Source: Bacillota bacterium
Lineage (GTDB): Bacteria; Bacillota; UBA4882; UBA10575
Length of the DNA: 6,402 nt
Assembly (NCBI GenBank): GCA_003511465.1
Contig: DOID01000012.1
Span: forward strand, 6,749-13,150
Reading direction: 5' to 3'
Shown: piece after piece, positions 1-5,976 of the stretch
Layout of the letters: each line of letters begins with the position of its first letter
How positions within the stretch are numbered: the stretch's first letter is position 1
The notes under the pieces: model-generated
What the model was told of the DNA's origin: nothing
Seen by the model: only the letters and a program-made list of their open reading frames with translations
The model's database searches: none
Made by a program: the position numbers and the translations under genes

Positions 1-41
1 AAAAGCCCTAGTAGAAAGCCTTATACGCGGAGGAGGAGTCG

Positions 42-191
42 ATGTTCGAGCGCAAAAACAGCTTTCTCCAGAAACTGGCCCGTATTAATGTCACCCGCTG
101 GGGAAAGAAAATGCTAAACTACCACCGTTTATCACGGAAGAACTTACAAAGCACCCCCGAATACGCGTCAAAGAAATCGCCCCGTAAGTAG
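42..191 (+). CDS. Possible small basic protein, 49 residues, unknown function
   Basis: An open frame of 49 codons starts with ATG at 42, behind a very strong Shine-Dalgarno (AGGAGG at 31-36, 5 bases before the start), and stops with TAG at 189-191. The product begins MFERKNSFLQKLARIN and is rich in Lys and Arg, with no membrane segment, signal peptide or motif I recognise. An intrinsic terminator begins inside its last codons, which fits the last gene of a transcript coming from the left. Codon choice in the first half resembles the neighbouring genes. Against it: the length is small, no family is recognised, and another frame (2-88) is also open across the start region and could be the tail of an upstream gene, in which case the purine-rich 'SD' would just be Gly codons. 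Confidence 0.42.
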   Translation: MFERKNSFLQKLARINVTRWGKKMLNYHRLSRKNLQSTPEYASKKSPRK

Positions 192-201
192 GGCGATTTT
201 T
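174..201 (+). terminator. Intrinsic (rho-independent) terminator
   Basis: A perfect 9-bp stem, AAATCGCCC (174-182) and GGGCGATTT (191-199), encloses an 8-base loop; the T run covers 197-201. The 5' arm lies within the final codons of the small ORF, so it would end transcription coming from the left edge. It also separates that transcript from the penicillin-binding protein gene. Confidence 0.72.
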
Positions 202-272
202 AATGAATTATGCATTTTCTAAATTCGGGTGAGAATATAGATGGAGAAGATCCGAAAATCACAAGAGGAAAA

Positions 273-290
273 GAAGGTTGGATTATTTTG
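273..290 (+). promoter_or_regulatory. Ribosome binding site and TTG start of the penicillin-binding protein
   Basis: GAAGG at 273-277, within a longer purine tract (264-277), lies 10 bases before an in-frame TTG at 288. The other in-frame start, ATG at 210, has no Shine-Dalgarno and sits only 8 bases after the T run of the preceding terminator. The TTG is therefore preferred. It also gives a normal short cytoplasmic N-terminus before the membrane segment. Confidence 0.55.
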
Positions 291-2381
291 AAACTCAACT
301 GGCGAGTCCTCTGCCAAAAGGTGCTGCTCGGGGTCGCCGGCTGCCTGTTATTAATTCTCTGCCTGCCGCTGGCCCCACCCGACCAACCGGTGACCACCCG
401 CATTCTCAGTGCCGAGCAAGAAGTGATCAGTCTTTTATACCAGGAAAATCGGCAACTGGCAACCCTTGCGGAAGTCCCGTCCTTTTTGCAACAAGCCTTT
501 CTGGCGGTGGAAGACCATCGTTTTTATGAACATAACGGGTTTAGCCCGGTTAGTTTTGGCCGCGCCGTCTACCACAACCTCTTTGTCCGTGAAGGTTTAC
601 AAGGATTCAGTACGATCACGCAGCAAGTAGCCAAAAACGGGTATCTCTCAGCGGAGAAAACCCTTATTCGCAAATTGAAAGAACTGTTTTTGGCCTTACG
701 TTTGGAGTTACACTATTCAAAAGCCCAGATCCTCGAGCTGTATTTGAACCAAATCTACTTCGGCCACGGTGCCTTTGGTGTTAAAACCGCTGCCCTTACT
801 TATTTCGGACGACCGCTCCCCGAATTAAACCGCCTTGAATTGGCAATGCTCGCCGGAATCCCGAAAGGGCCGGCCCTTTATTCCCCATATCTGAACCGGG
901 AAGCCGCCGCCACCCGCATCGAAACAGTGCTCGCCCGGATGGTAACCGTCGGTTACCTCACCACCGCGGAAAAAGATACTATTTTACAAGAGCAGATTCG
1001 GCTGCCTGGTTTGAAGAAAGCGCCCAAACAAGCCCTTTACTTCCTAGACTATGCTCTGGAGGAAGCGGGGACGATTTTAAAAATTTCCAAGGAACAAATT
1101 CAAAGCCTCGGCCTGACGATTGAAACCACCCTCTCCCTTCCCATGCAAAAGGCGGCGGAAGAAGCATTACAAAATCGGCTTGCCCCTCTGCAGAAGGATC
1201 TACAGCCCCAGGGAGCGTTAATTGCCGCTGATCCCAACACCGGAGAAATCAAGGCTCTAGTTGGGGGCACCGATTACTATAAGACTCCCTTTAACCGCGG
1301 TCTAAAAGCTTACCGCCAACCCGGTTCGGCCTTTAAACCCTTCGTCTATCTTGCCGCTCTTGAAAGCGGTTATACCTTGGCTTCCACTATTCCCTGCCGG
1401 GAGGTTTCCTTTCCAACCGAAACTGAAGCCTATCAACCCCGGGATTACGGCGAGAAGCATTACCATAACCGGGATCTATCACTCCGTGAAGCTTTATCCA
1501 CCTCCTGTAATATCGTAGCTGTCACCCTCCACCAGCGGTTAGGGATTAAACCCACGATTAACCTGGCCCGCCGGTTAGGGATCACTTCCTCCCTTGAGCC
1601 CAACTTATCGCTAGCTTTAGGCACCTCGGAAGTGACTCCTTTCGAACTCCTCCAGGCTTATCTCCCCATCGCCAATGGCGGCAAAGCCACTCCCCTGTAC
1701 GCAGTGGAACGGATCTATAATGTCCAGGGTAAAGTAATCTGGGAACGGAAACCCCGCTTTCGGCAGGTACTTGATGAGCGGCTGGCCTTTTTAATCACTT
1801 CCGTTCTCCAGGATACGCTGGGGCCCGGGGGAACAGCTGCCGGGATCCGGGCCACGCTCCGACGACCGGCCGCCGGAAAAACCGGAACCTCCCAGGAGAA
1901 CCGAGACGCCTGGTTTGTCGGGTTCACTCCTGATTTGGCCGCCGTCGTTTATCTCGGTGATGATCTGAATAAACCACTTCCTGCCGGAGGTGGATCCCTG
2001 GCCGCTCCTTTATGGGCTGCTTTTATGAATAAAGCTTTGTCAGGCATCCCCGCCCGCGACTTCCCGGTTCCCGAAGGGATTGTCAGCCACCGGATCTGCC
2101 GGGAAACCGGGCTCTTGGCCGGACTGGATTGTCCCAGCTATAACGAATATTTCCTTTTCAGTCATGAACCAACGGTCTACTGTGCCCGCCACCGTAAAGT
2201 CCGGCTCCGCGTCTGTCAAAAAACTGGCCTCCTTCCCAATGCGCACTGCCGGGAAGTGGAAGAAAAAACCTTTGTCTGGGGCGAGCACCCGACCACCACC
2301 TGTGAAGTCTGCCATGCCCCAACCAACCTGTGGGAATACATTTTCGGTGAACCCTTCCCTTTATTAAAAGCGAAACCCTAA
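288..2381 (+). CDS. Bifunctional class A penicillin-binding protein (peptidoglycan glycosyltransferase/transpeptidase)
   Basis: This protein polymerises lipid II into glycan strands and crosslinks the stem peptides on the outer face of the membrane. With the TTG start it has 697 residues; ATG 210 would add 26. One membrane anchor lies at about 11-29. The GT51 domain follows: EDHRFYEHNG with catalytic Glu75, STITQQVAKN, RKLKE with Glu132, and KAQILELYLNQIYFG. The transpeptidase domain has SAFK (Ser347, Lys350), SCN (406-408) and KTGT (531-534), so both active sites look intact. One oddity is Phe107 where GT51 proteins usually have Gly or Ala just before STITQQ. The tail after about residue 600 carries seven cysteines, including a repeated C-x2-TGLL-x4-C unit (604-615 and 643-654) and a final CEVC. 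Such tails occur in other Bacillota class A proteins. It appears monocistronic, behind a terminator and before a gene with its own promoter. The family call is firm; the paralogue (vegetative or sporulation type) cannot be assigned. Confidence 0.95.
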   Translation: MKLNWRVLCQKVLLGVAGCLLLILCLPLAPPDQPVTTRILSAEQEVISLLYQENRQLATLAEVPSFLQQAFLAVEDHRFYEHNGFSPVSFGRAVYHNLFVREGLQGFSTITQQVAKNGYLSAEKTLIRKLKELFLALRLELHYSKAQILELYLNQIYFGHGAFGVKTAALTYFGRPLPELNRLELAMLAGIPKGPALYSPYLNREAAATRIETVLARMVTVGYLTTAEKDTILQEQIRLPGLKKAPKQALYFLDYALEEAGTILKISKEQIQSLGLTIETTLSLPMQKAAEEALQNRLAPLQKDLQPQGALIAADPNTGEIKALVGGTDYYKTPFNRGLKAYRQPGSAFKPFVYLAALESGYTLASTIPCREVSFPTETEAYQPRDYGEKHYHNRDLSLREALSTSCNIVAVTLHQRLGIKPTINLARRLGITSSLEPNLSLALGTSEVTPFELLQAYLPIANGGKATPLYAVERIYNVQGKVIWERKPRFRQVLDERLAFLITSVLQDTLGPGGTAAGIRATLRRPAAGKTGTSQENRDAWFVGFTPDLAAVVYLGDDLNKPLPAGGGSLAAPLWAAFMNKALSGIPARDFPVPEGIVSHRICRETGLLAGLDCPSYNEYFLFSHEPTVYCARHRKVRLRVCQKTGLLPNAHCREVEEKTFVWGEHPTTTCEVCHAPTNLWEYIFGEPFPLLKAKP

Positions 2382-2427
2382 TCGCGCAGAAAATAAGCAT
2401 GAAGTGATGTAATCAAACTAAGTCGCA

Positions 2428-2468
2428 ATTACGGGAATGCTACAATGGTGGAATCCATTTCCCGAAAT
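2428..2468. repeat. Inverted repeat flanking the osmC-family promoter (candidate operator)
   Basis: ATTACGGGAA (2428-2437) and TTCCCGAAAT (2459-2468) are inverted copies matching at 9 of 10 positions, separated by 21 bases that contain the extended -10 box. The arms are about 31 bp centre to centre, close to three helical turns, which suits a dimeric repressor bound across the promoter. A second small palindrome, TGGAATCCA (2449-2457), lies in the spacer near the expected transcription start. Regulation by a peroxide- or thiol-responsive repressor is inference; no regulator gene is in the window. Confidence 0.4.
2438..2446 (+). promoter_or_regulatory. Extended -10 promoter for the OsmC-family gene
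   Basis: TGCTACAAT is an extended -10 element (TGn followed by TACAAT, 5 of 6 to consensus). No convincing -35 lies 16-18 bases upstream, as is common for extended -10 promoters. Transcription would start near 2453. That places the first in-frame ATG (2445) inside the promoter and so argues for the downstream start at 2484. Confidence 0.55.
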
Positions 2469-2483
2469 GAAAGGAGAACTGTG

Positions 2484-2918
2484 ATGCCTATACAAGTCTT
2501 CAACGCACAAATGGCCTGGTCCGGCCAAGGGGTGTACTGTGAAGGGGGAACCCGAGGTTTTACGGTAGCCACCGATGAGCCTAAGGAATTAGGCGGTGAT
2601 GATCGGGCGATGAACCCCGTCGAATTGTTACTTTGTTCCTTGGGCGGTTGCATGTGCATCTGTGCAGCGGCTTTCGCCCGCAAATGCCGAGTTGAACTTC
2701 AAGGAGTCTCGGTGGAACTGGAAGGGGATCTGGATCCGGACGGGTTTTTAGGTAAAAACCCGGAAGCCCGCAAAGGTTACCAGCAGATTAGATACAGAAT
2801 TAAGATTGATTCCCCCTCTCCACAAGAGAATATTGATCAGCTACTAGCCGTCATTGAAGAACGCTGTCCAGTATCGGATACGCTCTGTGGCGTAGAAGTG
2901 GTCAAACATCAATCCTAA
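2484..2918 (+). CDS. OsmC/YhfA-family protein (thiol-dependent peroxide-reducing family)
   Basis: OsmC-fold proteins are small cytoplasmic dimers that reduce organic or fatty-acid hydroperoxides through a reactive cysteine pair; some family members have unknown substrates. This one has 144 residues, a normal family length. The first signature is MNPVELLLCSLGGC, with the likely peroxidatic Cys56. The second is ERCPVSDTLCGVEVV, with the likely resolving Cys128; CPVS-TL-GVEV is typical of the YhfA-like branch. ATG 2484 is chosen because AAAGGAGA (2470-2477) lies 6 bases upstream. The in-frame ATG at 2445 overlaps the -10 box. The protein is unusually cysteine-rich, with eight in total: besides the pair, Cys51, Cys58 and Cys60 crowd the active-site helix. 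It has its own promoter and may be transcribed on into the TraB-like gene through the hairpin at 2981-3030. Confidence 0.9.
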   Translation: MPIQVFNAQMAWSGQGVYCEGGTRGFTVATDEPKELGGDDRAMNPVELLLCSLGGCMCICAAAFARKCRVELQGVSVELEGDLDPDGFLGKNPEARKGYQQIRYRIKIDSPSPQENIDQLLAVIEERCPVSDTLCGVEVVKHQS

Positions 2919-2980
2919 TTCTAAGGCAATAGCAACACAAAAAGCCAGATCTAGTCGTTTTTAGGAAATTGTTGGCAGGA

Positions 2981-3030
2981 AAAACCTCCCTTCGGTTGAA
3001 TAGGTAATATGTTGATCGAAGGGAGGTTTT
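2981..3030 (+). promoter_or_regulatory. SD-sequestering hairpin / possible attenuator before the TraB-like gene
   Basis: The 14-base arms 2981-2994 and 3017-3030 are perfectly complementary. The stem can grow by five further pairs (2995-2999 with 3012-3016, three of them G-U), leaving a 12-base loop. The 3' arm contains GGGAGG (3021-3026), the only Shine-Dalgarno of the next gene, and its start codon follows directly. In RNA the site would be fully paired. The GC-rich stem ending in TTTT also resembles a weak intrinsic terminator for the osmC-family transcript. On the minus strand the same stem ends in five Ts (bases 2984-2980), so it could stop antisense transcripts too. Confidence 0.7.
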
Positions 3031-3031
3031 G

Positions 3032-3997
3032 ATGATGGTAGTCTCCACCGGAAAGATCCGGTTTAAACCGCTGCTGGGGATGGGATTAGCTCTCCTAATC
3101 ACCTTAAGTGCTATTACCGTCGCCATGGGAGCTTTTGGCCTTAAATTACCCCTTCATCCCGAACCCGCCGTCTGGCAGGTCAGCGGAACCCAAGGAACCG
3201 CTTACTTAATGACCACCCTCAACATGGGCAACGACGATTTTTATCCGCTCAACGCCAAAATAGAAAACTTATTTAGCAGCTGCGCCAACCTGGTTGTAAC
3301 GGTTGACTTAACAAAAATCGATCCCGAAGCACTCAATGCAGCCATTATCACCGCCGCCTTGTACCCGGATGGTGAAGAGATCACTGATTGGCTTACCCCC
3401 ACAGAGATCCAGCGTTGCACGGAGGCCTTTGCCCGGTATGGCATTGAGCTAGAGCAACTTACACAGTTTAGGCCCTGGTTTTTATCCATGATGCTGGAAT
3501 CCGTACACCAACAAACGATTGGTTATTTCACCGACCAAAGTCTTGATCTTTACTTTTTAAATCAAGCCGACGGCAAAAACATCATTGGACTTGAAAACCC
3601 CATCGAACAGGCTACTCTTTTCGCCCATTTTTCACCTACCCTTGAAAAAAAACTACTCCTGACAGCTTTGGAGAAGGATTTCAGCCGAGAAACAGGGGAA
3701 CTGGTTACCGCCTGGTGGCAGGGGGATTTGGCGCGGTTGGAAGAAATCATCTTCACCGCGCGGGACCATGATCCGGATGCGCGCGACTATAATGAGCAGA
3801 TTTATTTTGCTCGCAACCGCCGGATGGCTGACCAGATCGGGGAACTCCTGAGCACCGGGGAGAGCTATTTTATCCTTTTACCCTGCGGCCATTTCCTTGG
3901 CAGCCAAGGGATGATCCGTCTCCTCCAAGCTAAAGGTTTTAGCGTCCAACGGGTGGAGATCGGAAACTTTCCCGATCCACCAGAATCAAGGCGCTAA
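3032..3997 (+). CDS. Membrane-anchored TraB/GumN-family protein with degenerate active-site motifs
   Basis: The protein has 321 residues. A hydrophobic segment at about 13-36 is either a signal peptide or an anchor, so the rest is outside the membrane. Family features are AVWQVSG...TAYLMTTLNMGN near residue 47, a central GLENPIEQ, an ARNRRMA box around 260-266 (normally RN-R-MA), and a C-terminal CGHFLGSQG followed by LLQAKGFSVQRV. TraB/GumN proteins are related to Tiki and are predicted metalloproteases using two GxxH motifs and a Glu. Here the first GxxH is TTLN (61-64), the Glu in the VVxVDL strand is Thr90, and the second motif is PCGH with only His287 kept. Loss of catalysis is inferred. 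ATG 3032 or 3035 both suit the GGGAGG at 3021-3026; TTG 3029 is too close. Its 3' end overlaps the convergent pullulanase gene. Confidence 0.82.
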   Translation: MMVVSTGKIRFKPLLGMGLALLITLSAITVAMGAFGLKLPLHPEPAVWQVSGTQGTAYLMTTLNMGNDDFYPLNAKIENLFSSCANLVVTVDLTKIDPEALNAAIITAALYPDGEEITDWLTPTEIQRCTEAFARYGIELEQLTQFRPWFLSMMLESVHQQTIGYFTDQSLDLYFLNQADGKNIIGLENPIEQATLFAHFSPTLEKKLLLTALEKDFSRETGELVTAWWQGDLARLEEIIFTARDHDPDARDYNEQIYFARNRRMADQIGELLSTGESYFILLPCGHFLGSQGMIRLLQAKGFSVQRVEIGNFPDPPESRR

Positions 3998-5891
3998 GAG
4001 GTTCCACTTCTACCTGCGAGCCATTAATGTAACCTAATGCTTTCGTACCGGCTTGCCGTGAATCAACCACCACCACCCATTCGTTCGCGGGCAGCGCCAT
4101 TGCTGTGGGCGTGGTGCGGGCGTTGAAAAGTACAATAATCACCCGCCAAGGGTCACCGTTGGCGTGCTGATCCAAGGTATAGCCTACTAATTGACTGGGC
4201 AAATCCATAAAATGAAGATGAGCCTGTATTTGCTCGGTGTGGCGCATCCGGAAGGCCGGATGCGCTTTGCGCAGCCTTATTAGACCCTGATAATAGGCGT
4301 AAACCTCATGATAACGGGCTTTACGCGCCCAATCCAACCAATTGACCTGATCCGGGGCTAAATAGCTGTTGGCGTTTCCCCCTTTAGTGCGGAGAAATTC
4401 CTGGCCGGCGTGGAGGAAAGGAATTCCCTGACTGGTCAGGACAATCGCACCGCCTAACTTATGTCGCCGGATACGCTGCTCCTCACTTTCCTCCCCATTC
4501 GTCGCCACCAGTTTGTCCCAGAGGGTCAGGTTATCATGGGCTTCACAGTAGATTACAGCCTGATTGGGTGCCTCAGCCCAAGGTTGATGGTCGTAATTAA
4601 CCCGTTCGTAATTGACCTGGGGATGCCTGGTGGCCGCGGTAATCCCGAATTTGACGCTTTCTTCCAACCCTGCTTGGCCATTGACAAACCCCGCTTCCCG
4701 CCGGTTAAAAACATCCCCTTTGATCCCATCCCGCGCCGAATCGTTGAAAAAAGCGATCCCCGGTACCTGTCGGGCATTTCCTTTTAAGGCGGCCTGGCCC
4801 GCCGGAAGCGGCGACGGCCCCCCGGTCCAGCCTTCACCATAGATTATGCAGCCGGGAGCAACCCGGTCTAAGGCGGACCGGATTTGCCGCATCGTTTCTA
4901 GATCATGTAAGCCCATCAGATCAAAACGGAAACCATCCACCCAGTATTCCTGCGCCCAGTAACAGACAGAATCAATGATTAATTTCCGCACCATCGGCCG
5001 TTCGGAAGCAAGTTCATTCCCACACCCGGAACCATTGGCAAAACTACGGTCCGAATTCATCCGGTAGTAGTAACCGGGGACTAAACGGTTCAAACAAGAG
5101 TCCCAAGAGTTAAAGGTGTGGTTATAGACCACATCCATGATCACACCAATACCCCGTTCGTGCAGGCTTTGAATAGCAGCTTTCAACTCACGGATGCGGA
5201 CAGCGCCATTAAAGGGATCCGTGGCGTAGGAACCCTCGGGCACATTATAGTTTTTCGGATCATAACCCCAGTTGAACTGGGGCTGTTCCTGCTCGGCTTC
5301 ATCAACCGAGGCATAATCAAAAATTGGTAGGAAATGTAGATGGGTAATCCCCAGATCTACCAAATGGTCGAGACCGGTCCGCACCCCTTGTGGACCCCGC
5401 GTCCCTGTCTCGGTGAAAGCCAGAAACTTACCCTGATGTTCGATGCCGGAGTGGGGATAGGTCGAGAAATCGCGGACATGCAACTCATAGATAATTGCAT
5501 CAACCGGATCGGGTAAAACAGGCCTTTTTACCTTTTCCCAACCAACCGGATTCGTCCGGCCAAGGTCAACCACCATCCCCCGCTCGCCATTGACCCCCGC
5601 TGCCCGCGCGTAGGGATCAACCACTTCAAAGCTGGTATCTTGCCGGGTTACCCCATAGTTATAATAAAGCCCGTGGCAATCACCGGCGACCGCTGCCCGC
5701 CAGATTCCTCCGGTCTCGCGGGCCATTGGGTAGCTGGTTTTTTCATCCCCCCTGCCCTGCCGATACGCGTACAAGCTTACGGCACAGGCAGTTGGCGCCC
5801 ACACGGTAAATACCGTTTGCTGAGGGGTATAAACGGCGCCTAAATCGTCACCATGATAATAATAATCTTCAGCAATGTGGTCGGCGCTGAT
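3939..5891 (-). CDS. pulA: Type I pullulanase (GH13_14), apparently with an ATC start codon
   Basis: Hydrolyses alpha-1,6 branches of pullulan, glycogen and starch-derived dextrins. It has no signal peptide, so it is probably cytoplasmic. From the ATC at 5889-5891 the product has 650 residues. A CBM48-type N-terminal domain starts with YHGDDLGAVYTPQQTVFTVWAPTA. The GH13 barrel contains FNWGYDP (206-212, the type I pullulanase YNWGYDP signature), DVVYNHT (253-259), GFRFDLMG with nucleophile Asp324, YGEGW with acid/base Glu353, and HDN with Asp453. All catalytic residues are present. No ATG, GTG, TTG or CTG is in frame between the upstream stop (5922-5924) and GTG 5802-5804. That GTG has no Shine-Dalgarno and would remove 29 residues, including the conserved first strand. 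AGGAGG lies 7 bases before the ATC. The last 18 codons overlap the TraB-like gene tail to tail, and no terminator is visible. Confidence 0.9.
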   Translation of the reverse strand: MSADHIAEDYYYHGDDLGAVYTPQQTVFTVWAPTACAVSLYAYRQGRGDEKTSYPMARETGGIWRAAVAGDCHGLYYNYGVTRQDTSFEVVDPYARAAGVNGERGMVVDLGRTNPVGWEKVKRPVLPDPVDAIIYELHVRDFSTYPHSGIEHQGKFLAFTETGTRGPQGVRTGLDHLVDLGITHLHFLPIFDYASVDEAEQEQPQFNWGYDPKNYNVPEGSYATDPFNGAVRIRELKAAIQSLHERGIGVIMDVVYNHTFNSWDSCLNRLVPGYYYRMNSDRSFANGSGCGNELASERPMVRKLIIDSVCYWAQEYWVDGFRFDLMGLHDLETMRQIRSALDRVAPGCIIYGEGWTGGPSPLPAGQAALKGNARQVPGIAFFNDSARDGIKGDVFNRREAGFVNGQAGLEESVKFGITAATRHPQVNYERVNYDHQPWAEAPNQAVIYCEAHDNLTLWDKLVATNGEESEEQRIRRHKLGGAIVLTSQGIPFLHAGQEFLRTKGGNANSYLAPDQVNWLDWARKARYHEVYAYYQGLIRLRKAHPAFRMRHTEQIQAHLHFMDLPSQLVGYTLDQHANGDPWRVIIVLFNARTTPTAMALPANEWVVVVDSRQAGTKALGYINGSQVEVEPLSALILVDRESFRSPPVGR

Positions 5892-5904
5892 GCTATTTCC
5901 TCCT
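5889..5904 (-). promoter_or_regulatory. Strong ribosome binding site placed over an ATC codon
   Basis: On the minus strand AGGAGG (5904-5899) is followed after 7 bases by ATC (5891-5889), the exact position expected of a start codon. The downstream reading frame is the conserved pullulanase frame. This decides the start of that gene even though ATC is not a usual initiator. Confidence 0.6.
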
Positions 5905-5923
5905 TCCCCTTCGTTACCCCTTC

Positions 5924-5929
5924 ATTATA
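5924..5929 (-). promoter_or_regulatory. Consensus -10 box for the pullulanase gene
   Basis: TATAAT reads on the minus strand from 5929 to 5924, about 38 bases ahead of the ATC. It predicts a start near 5917 and a leader of about 26 bases. The region 17 bases upstream is a run of Ts (5952-5946), a poor -35, so promoter strength is uncertain. The same T run ends the upstream terminator. Confidence 0.5.
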
Positions 5930-5945
5930 TCCAGTTTCTATTCGG

Positions 5946-5976
5946 AAAAAAACAGCCTCCATGGGGTTACTTGGCT
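5946..5976 (-). terminator. Probable weak intrinsic terminator after the broken M24 gene
   Basis: On the minus strand, directly after the TAA at 5979-5977, AGCC (5976-5973) can pair with GGCT (5957-5954) across a 15-base loop, followed by G and seven Ts (5952-5946). The T run is clear but the stem is only 4 bp, so efficiency is doubtful. Confidence 0.38.

Noticed and set aside
205..226. GAATT/AATTC short inverted repeat upstream of the penicillin-binding protein as an operator
   Set aside because: Five AT-rich base pairs are expected by chance, and no clear promoter is tied to it.
210..287. N-terminal extension of the penicillin-binding protein from ATG 210
   Set aside because: No Shine-Dalgarno, start only 8 bases after a terminator, and the residues resemble no PBP N-terminus; TTG 288 is better supported.
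2445..2483. ATG 2445 as start of the OsmC-family gene
   Set aside because: It overlaps the extended -10 box and has no SD, while ATG 2484 has AAAGGAGA at good spacing and matches family length.
3958..3977. Small stem GATCGG/CCGATC as a terminator for the convergent genes
   Set aside because: Only 6 bp, inside both coding regions, and no T run on either strand.
4461..4787. Plus-strand open frame of 108 codons inside the pullulanase gene
   Set aside because: It lies wholly antisense to the conserved catalytic region of pulA, has no SD and no recognisable motif.
5912..5925. Three-codon frame ATG AAG GGG TAA ahead of pulA as a leader peptide or alternative start
   Set aside because: Its ATG overlaps the -10 box and so lies upstream of the predicted transcription start; it is also out of frame with pulA.
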